Shown here in pieces: positions 37,680 through 49,906 of a stretch of 64,000 nt of DNA; position 1 is the first letter of the stretch; every line of letters begins with the position of its first letter. This stretch comes from Vitellaria paradoxa (Eukaryota > Streptophyta > Magnoliopsida > Ericales > Sapotaceae): assembly GCA_019916065.1 (NCBI GenBank), contig CM034241.1, positions 10,639,223 to 10,703,222 of the forward strand, given 5' to 3'. The notes beneath the pieces are model-generated. The model ran no database searches. It saw nothing but the letters and a program-made list of their open reading frames with translations, and was not told the origin of the DNA. Made by a program: the position numbers and the translations under genes.

Positions 37680-39920
37680 CTTGGGCCCCATCCAATACAA
37701 ATCTTGGGCCCAATCGAATCAATATTTAGTGTTGTTAGAAAATTAGGTAAAATAATAATATTACAATATTATATTGTAATCTTATTTGGACCTAAGCCAA
37801 TATGTTTCTTGGACCCAATTCAATTGAATATTGATACTACGAGAAATTTACGTAAAATAATAATATTATAATATTATAGCTAGGTAAATAAAGTAATAAT
37901 ATTATAATTAATTAGATAATTAGCAGTAGCTAGTTAATAATATTTAATTAGTTAAATTACTAATTAATAGGTAAACCCTTAATCTTGCCTAAGCCCAATC
38001 CAATATCTTACTTGAACCCAAGCCAATCGAATATTGATACTATGAGAAAATTAAGTAAAATAATAATATCATAATATTATAACTAGGTAAATTTGGTAAT
38101 AACACTATAACTAATAAGATAATTAGAAGTAGTTAATTAAATAATATTTAATTAGTTAAATTACTAATTAATACGTAAACCCCTGATCTTACTTAGGCCC
38201 AATCCAATATCTTAATTACTTGGACCCAATCCAACCGAATGTTGATACTATCAGCAAAATAAGCTAAAATAATAATATTATAATTTTATAACTAGGTAAA
38301 TTAGGTAACAATATTATAATTAGCAGTAGATAGTTAATAATATTTAATTAATTAAATTACTAATTAATACGTAAACCCCTAATCTTGCTTGGGCCCAATC
38401 CAATTGAATATTGATACTATAAGAAAATTAGGTAAAATAATAATATTATAATATTATAACTAGGTAAATTAGATAATAATATTATAATTAATTAGATAAA
38501 TTAGTAGTCGTTAATTAAATAATATTTAATTAGTTAAATTACCAATTAATACGCAAACTCCTAATCTTGCCTAGGCCCAATCCAATCGAATATTGATATT
38601 ATCAGCAAAATAAGGTAAAATAATAATATTATAATATTATAACTAGGTCAATTAGGTAATAATATTATAATTAATTAGATAATTAGCGGAAGTTAATTAA
38701 ATAATATTCAATTACTTAAATTACTAATTAATACGTAAACCTCTAATCTTGCTTGGGCCCAATCCAATATCTTACTTGGGCCCAATCTAATTGAATATTG
38801 ATACTATACGAAAATTAGGTAAAATAATAATATTATAATATTATAACTAGGTAAATTAGGTAATAATATTATAATATTATAACTAGGTAAATTAGGTAAT
38901 AATATTATAATTAATTAGATAAATAGTAGTAGTCGTTAATTAAATAATATTTAATTAGTTAAATTACCAATTAATACGCAAACCCCTAATCTTGCCTAGG
39001 CCCAATCTAATATTTTGCTTGGGCCCAATCCAATCGAATATTGATACTATCAGCAAAATAAGGTAAATAATAATATTATAATATTATAACTAGGTAAATT
39101 AGGTAATAATATTATAATTAATCAGATAATTAGTGGTAGTTAATTAAATAATATTTAATTAGTTAAATTACTAATTAATACATAAACCCCTAATCTTGCT
39201 TAGGCCCAATCCATTATCTTACTTGGGCCCAATCCAATTGAATATTGATACTATACGAAAATTAGGTAAAATAATAATATTATAATATTATAATAGGTAA
39301 ATTAGGTAATAATATTATAATTAATTAGATAAATTAGTAGTCGCTAATTGAATAATATTTATTTAGTTAAATTACCAATTAATACGCAAACCCCTAATCT
39401 TGCCTAGGCCCAATCCAATATTTTACTTGGGCCCAATCTAATCGAATATTGATACTATCAGCAAAATAAGGTAAAATAATAATATTATAATATTATAACT
39501 AGGTAAATTAGGTAATAATATTATAATTAATTAGATAATTAGCAGTAGTTAATTAAATAATATTTAATTAGTTAGATTACTAATTAATACGTAAATCCCT
39601 AATATTGCCTAGGCCCAATCCAGTAACTTACCTCAGCCAATCCAATCGAATATTATAATTAGGTAAATTAATAATATTTAATTACTGAAATTACTAATTA
39701 GTACGTAAATCCCTAATTACTTGGGTCCAATCCAATATCCTACTTGGGCCCAATCAAATATGTTAAATTTATAACTGATACATAATCCCGTAATCTTACT
39801 TCGCCCAATCCAATATTCTACTTGGTCCCAATCAAGTATGTTAAATTCATAACTGACACACAATCTCTCTAATTTTACTTGGGCCCAATCCAATATCCTA
39901 CTTGGGCCCAATCAAATATG
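37680..39920 (+). repeat. Satellite array of about ten ~200-bp units with TTGGGCCCAATCC
   Basis: Each unit carries GGGCCCAATCCAAT, GAATATTGATACTAT, GGTAAAATAATAATATTA and a TTAATTAAATAATATTTAAT-like stretch. Units alternate between two subtypes after GATACTAT: type A (GAAAATTAGG) and type B (CAGCAAAATAAGG). The order A,B,A,B,A,B,A,B holds from about 38030 to 39460. The last units (39700-39920) shrink to short GGGCCCAATC repeats. Confidence 0.9.
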
Positions 39921-40494
39921 TTTATGAATACTTTATTCAAAGTTAGGAAATAAAGAAAAATTTAGAACTCCTTTACTTTATTCATTTGCATGCATTAGTG
40001 AAACTTAAACCCATTCGAGAATCTTGTACACCACCCATTTGGTCATCCTTAGGCGACGAATTAGGTCTTTGACTAGATTCGTTGTTCTTTCGATGAACAT
40101 GCAGGGGATTGATGTACGTGATTCTTAAATTGTCCAGTTCGGACAGTTTGGGAATGCAACTATCTATCTTGCCTTCAACAACTCATGTAAAGTCCTATGT
40201 TAGATGGAGTTTCAGTTGACGTCCTGTTATTTTCTGGGTGCATACATAGACTATGACTGATTTCGTGTTTGTGTTATGCGCTTGGATAACCGTGCGAACA
40301 TGCTACCAAAATTTTATCTAATTAGGAGGACAAAGGCATCGAGTTGTTTAGTGCAAGTTGGATCGTGCATTCTCGAATGGGATAGGACTAACCACCTTGC
40401 AATGACAAGGTGAAGTTTAAGATTAGGTGCTTTGCATATTGCATGATTCTTTAGAGTAATTGTTTATTTTCCTTTTGGGACTCCACAGACACTC

Positions 40495-43070
40495 TAAGCG
40501 AGATAGACAAGAGTTGGATTGATTTGCCGAATAGGATGTCTACAAAATATATGGAGGGGATAAATCAGTTCATTGCATTCACCAAAGGGTTTCCCAGTGA
40601 GTACATTAGTTGTCCTTGTAAAAAGTGTCTGAATCGGTATTACTATACACGAGAGCCTGTCAAGGAGCATCTGAATCCGTAATGGGTTCTTGAACAAGTA
40701 TAAATATTGGACTCTCCATAGGGAAGAGTATTACCCCCTCTCGTCGAGATAAAACCATTGAGGTGAAGGCCAAGGCTATAGAGGAAGCTGATCCAATGCT
40801 CGTAATGCTAGCTGATATTGTGTGTGGATTGGCACTAAAGATAGAGGTTCTGGTATTGATCTGATGGGTGGAACTAATCCTCGCTCGGGTACGGATGATG
40901 AAGCCTTGTGATATTTTGAAATACTCGACGAAGTGCAGACAGAATTGTATCCTGGACATCAAGAATTCAGTAAGTTGTCATTCATCGTTGAGTTGTTACA
41001 TTTGAAGGCATTGAATCACTGGTCGGATACGTCGTTCGACATACTACTGTAGTTGTTTCGCAGAGTTTTACCAACGGGAGCTAAGCTTACTGATTCATAC
41101 TATCAGGCGCACAAGCTAAGTGAAAATTTAGGATTCACATACTAGATTTTGGATGCATGTCCTAACAGTTGCATGTTGTTTCAGAATAAGAACGCCTACC
41201 TCGATCTTGTACCGTGTGTCAGAGTTCAAGGCAGAAGGATGTCGGGGTGTCCAAAATCGTCAAATTGTGGTAAGCTTGTGGTTGCAAAGCAAGTGCGCTA
41301 TTTCCCACTTAAGCCAAGGCTGAAGAGACTTTTCATGTCGTCCAAGATTTCTAAATTGATGAGGCTGGCATATTGAGAACAATGAGAAGGGCATGACTTA
41401 TCCCATCCAGCAAACTCCCTCGCGTGGAAGGATTTCGATCAAAGACACCCTGAATTTGCTGTCGATTCTCACAGTGTGCGGCTTAGTTTGGCTACTGATG
41501 GATTTAACCCATTTGGAGCCATGACTAGGGCAACTCACAGTACATGGCCTATACTATTGGTTCCATATAATCTTTGCCCTGGCTGTGCATGAGGTAACCT
41601 TTTCTCATCCTATCGACACTGATTGACGGACTAAAGATCCTGGGGATAAAATAGACGTGTATATGCAACCGTTGATTGAAGAGTTTAATGAATTATGGGC
41701 CGACAGTGTGATGACATTTAACTCAACAGGAAATGAAATGTTTAGACTCCGGGCCGCATTGCTGTGGACAATTAACGACTTTCATGTGTACGCTACCTTG
41801 TCTGGTTGGAGCACAAAAGGGGAGTTTGCATATCCTTGCTACAATTAAAGCAAAAAAGTCAACCTCGCTAAAGCACGGTAGAAAGGGGGCATACATGTGT
41901 CATAGACACTTTCTACCTCTGTGGCAAAGGTTCAGGAAGGACAGAGTTCCATTTGACGGCACTCAAGAGTATGGTTCAGCACCACGAACAACGATCGGGG
42001 TTGATTTGTTGGCCCAGATTTGAGCGAGAGAGCAATATGAACATATGTGACTTAAGATTTGTTAGACCCCACTGGCATCTATTTCCCATGCAAATAGGAA
42101 CCAAAGCCATAATTGGAAGAGAAGAGTATTTCTATGAGTTGCCTTACTGGAAAGACAACCTACTTCAGGCATAACTTGGATGTCATCCATTGAGAAGAAT
42201 GTTTGCGATAATATATTGTGGACTATCCTTGGTGTAAATGGGAAGTCAAAGGACAATTACCAATGCTCGACATGATTTGCAAAAAATGGGATTGAGAACT
42301 TCATTGACTTGTAGGAGAGGGGAGTCCAATAGGGCATACATGCCACCTGCACAGTACACAATGAGCAAAGAGGAGAAGGATGCGTTCTCATATTCTGAAA
42401 AGTGTGAAGGTGCCTGATGGGGATTGCTCAAATATTTCAAAACAAATGAACATGAGTGAAAGGATGTTACAGGGTTTGAAAAGTCATGACAACCATGTCC
42501 TCATTCAAAAGTTGCTGCCTATAGCAATAACGAATTGTCTACCTAAGAATGTGGTTCAGTGTTAATGTGAGCTCAGTAAGATCTTTAGGCAACCTGTGTT
42601 ACAAGTTCTCTGTACAGAGATTTGAAGGGTCTGCAGGAAAGGATTGCTTTGACACTGTGCCATCTAGAGAAAATTTTTCCACCGATATTTTTTGATGTAA
42701 TGGTTCACTTAACCATATACTTAACTGAAGAAGCCCAGCTTGGTGGCCTGTCCAATTTAGGTGGATGTATTCATCGAGTGGTTATGAAGACATTGAAGAG
42801 GTATGTGTGGAACAAAGCTCGATCGGAGGCATCCATAACCAAAGGTTACTTGATGGATGAGTGACACCAATTTTGTGCTACAATATCTAAATGACAATGT
42901 CCAAATAAAGTTAACCAGGCTAGAGTGGATAAATGAGGTTTTAATGGGGAAGGCATGTCATTTGATCTTAACCACATCAAGTGGGTCCAAGCTCATCGTT
43001 CATACTCTTCAACACCCAATCAGTTGTGCCATTGACCCAGTAAGTCATTTTTCGCAATAGAGAAAATAAA
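40495..43070 (+). pseudogene. CACTA transposase TNP2, broken
   Basis: Order of pieces: a transposase-associated N-terminal domain (40500-40680; SWIDLPNRMSTKYMEGINQF and the CPCKKC zinc-type motif); TNP2 core segments (41149-41375 with ACPNSCMLF and RYFPLKPRLKRLFMSSK; 41657-41848 with PLIEEFNELW and RAALLWTINDF); and a DUF4218-like segment (42660-42860 with FPPIFFDVMVHLTIYL). Stops and frame changes separate them. Known role of the family: binds and cuts the CACTA ends. This copy cannot give a full protein, barring unrecognised introns. Confidence 0.88.
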
Positions 43071-43329
43071 TTGTGTAACATTTGTAATAATTATCATGTT
43101 TGTTCTCAATCTAATTTGATTTACATTACAGGAGACACATAAACGAGCTGAAACAGAACATACCTCGTGCAATAGATAGTCAAATCCGAATATGCCATTA
43201 TCAATGTTTTCACGATTGGTTTAAGAATTACGTACGTGTTAAATATTTACATATACTTTTATATGTTTTTTCACATTATTTAAAATTTGTGTTCAATTAA
43301 TACATGAGAATTTCCATAGGTTTACAATT

Positions 43330-43720
43330 TACGAAGTAGTACCAATCCTGCTTTAACCGATGAAATGAACCAATTAGTTGATGGTCTTTATACGACGGCC
43401 CGATGTTACACAGCATATGAAATCAATAGGTTTCCATTTTGCATTAAGCAAGTAGATGATTGGTAGACCACACAAAATAGTAGCATCGGTTGTCCATCTA
43501 TTGACGATGGTTACTACTACGGCCAATTAAATGACATTATTGAAGTCGTTTATAATCACGGTTTGAGATTTTTATTATTCAAGTGTGTCTGGGCCGATCC
43601 AATTCGTGGAGTTAAATTTGATAAGTACCAATTTAAATTGGTAAATTTCAATAATTTGTTATACTAGGATGTACGAATAGAAGATGAACTGTACATATTG
43701 GCATCCATAGCAGAGCAAGT
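43330..43720 (+). pseudogene. DUF4216-like C-terminal part of the TNP2 gene
   Basis: Translation gives YYYGQLNDIIEVVYNHGLRF followed by LFKCVWADP, the usual wording of DUF4216, which follows DUF4218 in plant TNP2 proteins. It may be a 3' exon of the same gene, as GT/AG-like borders exist around 43230-43320. Interrupted. Confidence 0.65.
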
Positions 43721-44009
43721 TTACTATGTTGGAGATCAAGCTGATCCTAATTAGCAAATTGCGGTTAATATGTCAAGAATAGGGGTGTGTAAGATCGAGT
43801 GTGATGAGCTAGATGTTGATGCATTCGCCCAATAAGCTCTTGACCAAGATGCAATCATCCAACATGATGAAGATGTTAATTAAGTTAGGAACACGATCGA
43901 AGGAGGTACGATAATTTACATACCCAATACAAGGTTGTGACTTTTTTATCTGAACAAAGTTGATTTTAAATATTTATTGTTTTAAAATTGTAATAAATTT
44001 AACTTGTGA

Positions 44010-45110
44010 ACAATTAGGGAGCCATGTTCGGACGTCTAGAAGAGGACTGATCCTAATGATGGCTAAGCGCCTCAGCCTATCCTGTGCAGGCAGCAGCTCA
44101 GCAGATGCTATCCTACCATCACCCTCTATGTCGGCACGTCCTTCACACACAGTTAGGCACCTTTAGTGTCTAACATACAGGGCAGGTATAGTTCATCAAT
44201 TTAAGATTTTATCTTATTTATTATAAATATTTCTTCCGTAAAAACTTATCACTTAACATTTTATTTGTAACAAATTCTCCCACTTCGAATAGGCCTTCTA
44301 GATTCAGTAGAGGGCCCTCGAAAGGATTACCACAGTAGAACTGCGGGTCACAGTGGATGACCGTATAATGGGATGACACACCCCATCCGGTGGGGAAGGA
44401 TGGATGGTCTTCATTTCGCAGCTCGAACATTGGTCCAAAATCTAATCAGATTCTCGTTGACCACCCTTGAGTGGGATCATTTCCCAGATTCTATGTGGAG
44501 GGTCTCTGGGCTGAGGTGTAGGTATGAAATTTTTCTATTTCATTTGTACGCGATTTCTATGCTAAAACTTGTAATATTAAACAATATTCTATAATTTGTC
44601 ATTTTTAGGCCAATGTAGTTAATGTTCCTGTAGCCTTCCGGGACGTTATGTATGGCGAGTGTCGGAAGATGTGGAAAGATCATAAAAATAAGATTAAAGT
44701 GAAATACTGGAAGGTCATAGAATGACCTTGACATCCTCCAGCGGGACCCACCAGGCGTCCTTCCCCACAGTGGGCTGAGCTCGTCAGTACTGGTTGACCC
44801 GAGGCACAATTGAATAGATTGCGAGTTGAATTTTTTTCTTTAAGTTTTGAAGTTATAAAGCGTAAGTTACAAAACTAATCGAGAAAAAAATGAAAACAAG
44901 CGGAGGCTGAGAGGAACTCGCGAAATCGAGGGATGCAGGGTCCCGCCACAAGGAGAGACTCGGTACTTTACTCAGGTCCGCCATGAGGTAAAATGTTAGC
45001 CTACCACGTAATTTTTTTTTTCATGTCTTATGATAATAAATTATTAACATATAATTTACCTTTTAACAGAGGATGGAAGGGGTGAGGACTGATTAGATGG
45101 CCATGTTGTT
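44010..45110 (+). pseudogene. Second CACTA gene, Transposase_24 (Ptta/En/Spm) type, decayed
   Basis: Near 44650-44800 the + strand reads MWKDHKNKIKVKYWK and then PSPQWAELV, matching the core of the plant Ptta/En/Spm transposase family (PF03004 type). Exon-like pieces before and after (44373-44518, 44940-44990, 45264-45500) are separated by AT-rich introns. Stops are present. It probably corresponds to the TNPA-like partner of TNP2. Confidence 0.6.
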
Positions 45111-46059
45111 GGCAACTCGACGTACTGATTCGCAGAGGTTCAGGTCATACATGTAATTAATTTTTATATTTTGGCCAATGAACATATAGTTTGATTTTGC
45201 TTTAGTTAATGTAATTACTTATCTTGTTTATCCATCTCATCTTATTTCCATTAGCTCAGTTTAATGCACGTTAGACGAGCTGCGCCAGATAAGAGGGAAT
45301 CTGAGGATATGAGGAACGAGATATTTTCTCTATCATCGGACGTGACGGTCATGAATACATGCTTAGGCGGGGCGGGCATTCCACGCCGGTCCATCGCACA
45401 AGCGAGTCATCCTTTTAGGCCAGACGTCGCAACCAGGATCTGCTCTAGACCCTTTGAGCTGAGATGGATGCGTGAGAGGTGTCACTTCGAGCCGAGATGA
45501 TGGCCAGCTGATATGGAGAGGCGCCTATGTCAGAGTCAATGCCATCTACCTCTTCCTCCTTAGGTTACAAATTTTATTTTTCATTTTTATTACTAATTAA
45601 AATTTTATAAATTTATTTATTCGTGTCTTCTTATCACGTTCTAATTTCGTTATTGTTTCATTGTAGGACCCGACGATGGTGGCTAGCCCTCTTGGACTAG
45701 ATTAGGGTGATTAGGAGCCATGCTTATCATTTGACAATCAGTACATTTGTATATATTTTAGTTTTTGTATTCTGAACATTTGTATGTAATAAAATTTTCT
45801 TTTGTAATTAAATTTGATATTTTTTTTTGTATATATAATGTAGAAACTCATTTTATTTTATGTAAAAATTTTTGGTTGCGTGTGCAAATTAATTTTTATA
45901 ATTAAATTAAATTTGAAGTAAATATTTATAAATAAATAATAATTACAATAATTATTATAAATATAATATAAATAATAAACAATTAGTAAATAAGTAATTC
46001 AAAAAATTACAATAATAGAAAATAATAAAAAATTAAAAAAAAAAGATTTACATACTAAA

Positions 46060-46470
46060 ATGATTTCCATGGTCGCTAATAATTACGCACCAAATGGCGT
46101 CACTTGGACCAATTTTCCTGGGAGAAGAAACAGCGACTGCTTATAGGTATTAGTGATTGCTCTAGGTGGTTGCTAATATTTTGCGCCATTTGACGCCACT
46201 TGGACCAACTTTCACAGGGGAAAATAGCGACCGCGTTATTATATAGCGACCGTCGGAAGCGGTCGCTAAAAATGCACACTTTTCCACAACAGCGATTGTT
46301 AGTGCGATCACAAATACTATAATGACCGCTTTGACAGTCTAATAATTTTTAGTGACGAGCTAATTGCGACTGCTTGATGGTCGTCATAGGCAATCACAAA
46401 TATTTTAGCAACCACTTTTCCTTTTTCAGCGACCTTTTTTGGTGTCACTAAAAGCCACTTTCCAGTAGTG
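46060..46470. repeat. Right subterminal GCGACC repeats of the CACTA element
   Basis: Dense inverted and direct copies of AGCGACCG / CGGTCGCTA up to the end CCAGTAGTG. Confidence 0.85.
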
Positions 46471-46473
46471 TTA

Positions 46474-47155
46474 AACGTGTAAGTACTTTGAAACAATTTG
46501 AAACACAGCTAGAATACAATGTAAGACAATTGATATATAATTGATTAAGCAAAATGAATTATGTCATAATTTAAAAGGAGTATATATATATATATATATT
46601 TAAAAAAAATGAACTCCAAACTCCCTTCACCTTTAAAAAATATATATATAATAAAAAATAAAGTAAAAAATCTATGTACCTTGATTTTCTAGAAACTCCA
46701 TTTAATGTAGTTTATTTTCTTTTTTTTTTTTTTTCATATAATGTCAAGGTGAGGAAAATTCGTTTAAAGGAAAAAAAAGTCAAGTCGTAGTACAGTGTCA
46801 TGTCCTCATGAGTTTGTTGAGAGCCTTGGAACAAAACTTCCTAGTTGAAATGAAACCACTTATTGAACCTTATGGATAACAAAATCAAAAGGGACGTAAA
46901 ATTAACATTGAAACACATGCATGCGTGTTCTCCCGATCATAACAGACAAGTAATTAAATATTTATAAATTGCAGCCTTTTAGGCTTTGTTCTTCCCCAGG
47001 TAGGGGTTGGTAACTAAAAAAATAATAATAACAAAAAGTGTGGTTTAAGTAATTTTTAAACGTTAAGAGTTCAGCTGCTAAATTATATTTTCAGAGATGA
47101 ATAGTTTCGTTAATTTAAATGAATTTTGACAATAATTTTTAATTTTACATTAGAA
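46474..47155. other. No gene seen; AT-rich spacer
   Basis: Lies between the CACTA element and the first copy of the duplicated segment. It contains a TA microsatellite near 46580. It has no counterpart before the second copy at 59115. Confidence 0.5.
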
Positions 47156-48563
47156 TTTTTTACTTTAAATCTGTTTGAACGGAGTTTTAGTTCGTCCCAA
47201 CAAATTTATGTCATAAATTTTTTAAAGTTGATGAAAGTTATTAAATTTGTAGAAATATTATTAAGATTTAAGGAAATATTATTGAAATTTGTGAAAATAT
47301 ATTAGAGTTTATAAAAAATTTATTAGATTTGTAAAAATTTATTGAGATATTAGAGATATATAAATTTATAAAAATTTTATGAAATACGAGATAACAAAAT
47401 GTAATAGAGAATTTAGAGATTTTTTTTTTAGCAATTGTTCATCTTTTTTTCTTCAAACGGAGCTAATTAATAGTTTCAACTAGTTGGCCCGTTAAAACTA
47501 GAGATCAGTCTAAAGGTACGTTTTGCTTAATCTTAATAATATTATAATTTTGGTAAGGCTTCTATTGCATTAAAAAAATTTACACTTTAATTATTTTTAT
47601 CCCTATTTATCTAAAACTATAGTTTTATTCTTATTATCATTATACTTTTTTATCACAATTTACCTGCAAAATGTATTCTTATCTCCGATGATTGCCAATG
47701 TTGGGTGCACTCTTGAATAAGGCGAAATAAAATTATAATTGCAATTAGAATATATTGAGAGGTTAATTAGAGAAGAGAGCGTTAATCCAATTAATCAGGT
47801 CTCAAGAAGGCCTAAGTTGCATGGAACGATTATGCATAGGTGGACTAAAATAAGATTTGAAAAGTTAAAATTTTATTAATTTTGTTATTTTTTATAAATT
47901 GAATTTTTTTCATATTTTACTGCATTATATTTTTATTTTTATTTATCTAACGATACAATTTTACCTCCATTAATTATAAATCCGCCTCTACGACTAGGGT
48001 TCGATTTTCAAACAATTGGTAATGAATACGGACCTAATACATACAATGTTTACCCGCCTTCTCCAAGGCGGTTACACAAAATAAATAAATACAATGAAAC
48101 GAGCGAACAAGTGCATGTGATGCTATACAATTTTCAAAGGCAATTAACTACATTAGCAAAATATGGATATGATTGAAATTTCTTTCGCCAAAGTAGTGAC
48201 TCCTAGCATACAACTTGCAAGGAAATAGTTTGTGCTAAACATAACGCATGGCCTGCCCTCTCCTTGCCTTCTTTCAGTTAGGGAAAGAATTCGGGTGAAT
48301 TATATAACTCCGAGATTTAATTAAACTCAATTTAAGAGTTTATGGGATTTGTTCAAATCAAATCCAACTTAAATTCGAGTTAAAATATTGAAATCAAACC
48401 CAAATTAGCGGGTAACATTATTTTTTAATTTGATCAAATTGAACCAAAATTGATATAAGATTTACATCCACGGCAGATCAGGATTTTTAATAAGGGGTAC
48501 CAAGTAACTAAGAAACAATACGGAGTTATGTTAGAGTTAAGGATAGGAGAGAAGCATTGTTTT

Positions 48564-48726
48564 AACCTGAGAATTAGTTCAACTGTTAAGATCTTGGGTT
48601 TACTCTCTGTGTCATAGTTCAAACCTCCTCAAGACTACTGAAGGTTCACCCGGTCGTTAATTTTAATTCTCAAAATTAGTCGAGGTGCTCATAAACTAGT
48701 CCGGACACCCTGAGATATCAAAAAAA
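48564..48726 (+). mobile_element. tRNA-derived SINE (copy 1)
   Basis: Pol III A box TAGTTCAACTG (48575-48585), B box AGTTCAAACCT (48616-48626), a 3' part with GTCGAGGTGCTCATAAACT and GTCCGGACACCC, and a short A tail. Flanked by an imperfect duplication, AGAGAAGCATTGTTT versus AGAGAAGTCTTGTTT. Length about 160 bp, typical of plant SINEs. Confidence 0.8.
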
Positions 48727-49360
48727 GAGAAGTCTTGTTTCTTTTAGGAGAGAAAATTATTTTAAACATTAAAGATGTCTCTCGTTACAAAAAAATATAC
48801 TTATTATTAAAGTTTCTTATAAAATTTATTATGTTATATGTTATATTTACTGATATTTTACATAAAAATATATATTTAATAGTTAATGGAAGAATTCATT
48901 TTATTTCACAAAAATATTTGAGTTCGAATTTTAAAAATATATTAAAAATTTTTTAATTAACCTTAGTTTTTTAATAAGGCTAAAATACCTTAATTTTAAA
49001 TTAATTATTTTTTAATTAGTAAATTTAAATACCAAGGGTAAATAAAACAGTAACAAAATATCATTTAATAACAATGAAGCACTAATATGATATGAAAAAA
49101 AAAAACCAACATAATTTTTTTTAACTTTTTCTATATACTTTAAATTTAATATACAAATGCATTTAATTCAACGATTTTAATAGTTACAATTTTTTAATAT
49201 ATTATTTATATCCAGTCTATAGATACCGAAGTCCATCCAAATTAATTTAAGTTTTATTTTTTGGCCTACACTAAATTCGATCTTACAAAAAATTTACCCA
49301 CACTCATTTTCTTTTTTTAAAAATTGAGTTGGGGTTTTACGAGTTCAACCCGCCCAAACT

Positions 49361-49453
49361 TTGACCCCCCCTATAAAGCAGCAAAGGCTTCTTCTCAACT
49401 GTTTCAATACAGAAGTATCTCTCTCTAATTCTCATTGTTTACAGCTTTTAAAG
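49361..49453 (+). promoter_or_regulatory. OSC promoter core and 5' UTR exon (copy 1)
   Basis: TATA box TATAAAG at 49372-49378, preceded by TTGACC, a W-box-like core (49361-49366). A short leader ends in AAAG|GTATCT at 49453, which I read as the donor of a 5' UTR intron. That intron ends with CTCTAG or AGCAG near 49654-49656, before the start codon at 49710. Inferred from sequence only. Confidence 0.6.
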
Positions 49454-49591
49454 GTATCTATCTATCTATGCTTATGCTTCTAATTAGTAATGTGTTTCAG
49501 ATCAACAAATTTCGCTTCAATCATTCTACATTATCAAACTGCTTAATTATATGTTTTCCTGAAATGGGATGATTTTAAACTTCTGTCACAA

Positions 49592-49594
<3 letters not shown>

Positions 49595-49640
<46 letters not shown>
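49595..49640. repeat. (CT)23 microsatellite in the 5' UTR intron (copy 1)
   Basis: Pure CT repeat; copy 2 has (CT)17 at 61567-61600. Confidence 0.95.
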
Positions 49641-49644
<4 letters not shown>

Positions 49645-49709
49645 CTCACTCTAGCAGTTTATTTCCTTTTACTGAGAAAAATATAAGAAAACTTGGTTTG
49701 TAGTGGAGA

Positions 49710-49906
49710 ATGTGGAAGCTGAGGATCGCTGAAGGGCATGGACCATGGCTGAGCACCACCAACAATCATGTGGGACGGCAGCACTGGAATTTGATCCTGA
49801 CGCTGGAACTCGTGAGGAGAGAGATGAAGTTGAACGAGTTCGTGAGGAATTCAAGAAGAATCGTTTCCAAGTGAAACAAAGTGCTGATCTCTTAATGCGT
49901 ATGCAA
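49710..49906 (+). pseudogene. Orphan OSC first exon (copy 1), 1-base frameshift
   Basis: Reads [24 protein letters not shown], the N-terminus of plant oxidosqualene cyclases, and ends at ATGCAA|GTAATG, the usual exon-1 border after LLMRMQ. The exon is 197 bp where the family has 198. One base is missing at TGGAATTTGAT (expected TGGGAATTTGAT for WEFD), so the rest ([20 protein letters not shown] and on) is in another frame. No second OSC exon is found from here to 59114, so the exon is orphaned unless its intron is longer than 9 kb. The base loss could also be a consensus error. Confidence 0.85.

Larger units (their letters stand above)
35218..46470 (+). mobile_element. CACTA (En/Spm) DNA transposon, 11.25 kb, full length but decayed
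   Basis: The left end reads CACTACTTTGCAC and the right end, inverted, CACTACTGGAAAG. The 3-bp duplication TTA flanks it (35215-35217 and 46471-46473). Both subterminal regions are packed with GCGACC/GGTCGC motifs, the kind of sites bound by CACTA transposases. Inside, in + orientation, are a CT-rich leader, a satellite array, a TNP2-type gene and a second, Transposase_24-type gene. Both genes are interrupted, so it should not move on its own. Confidence 0.92.

Noticed and set aside
37680..39920. Regular repeats as a CRISPR array
   Set aside because: Units are about 200 bp and diverged, without unique spacers, in a plant transposon.
42857..43060. Separate small genes within 41-45.5 kb
   Set aside because: They are fragments of the broken CACTA transposase genes in shifting frames.
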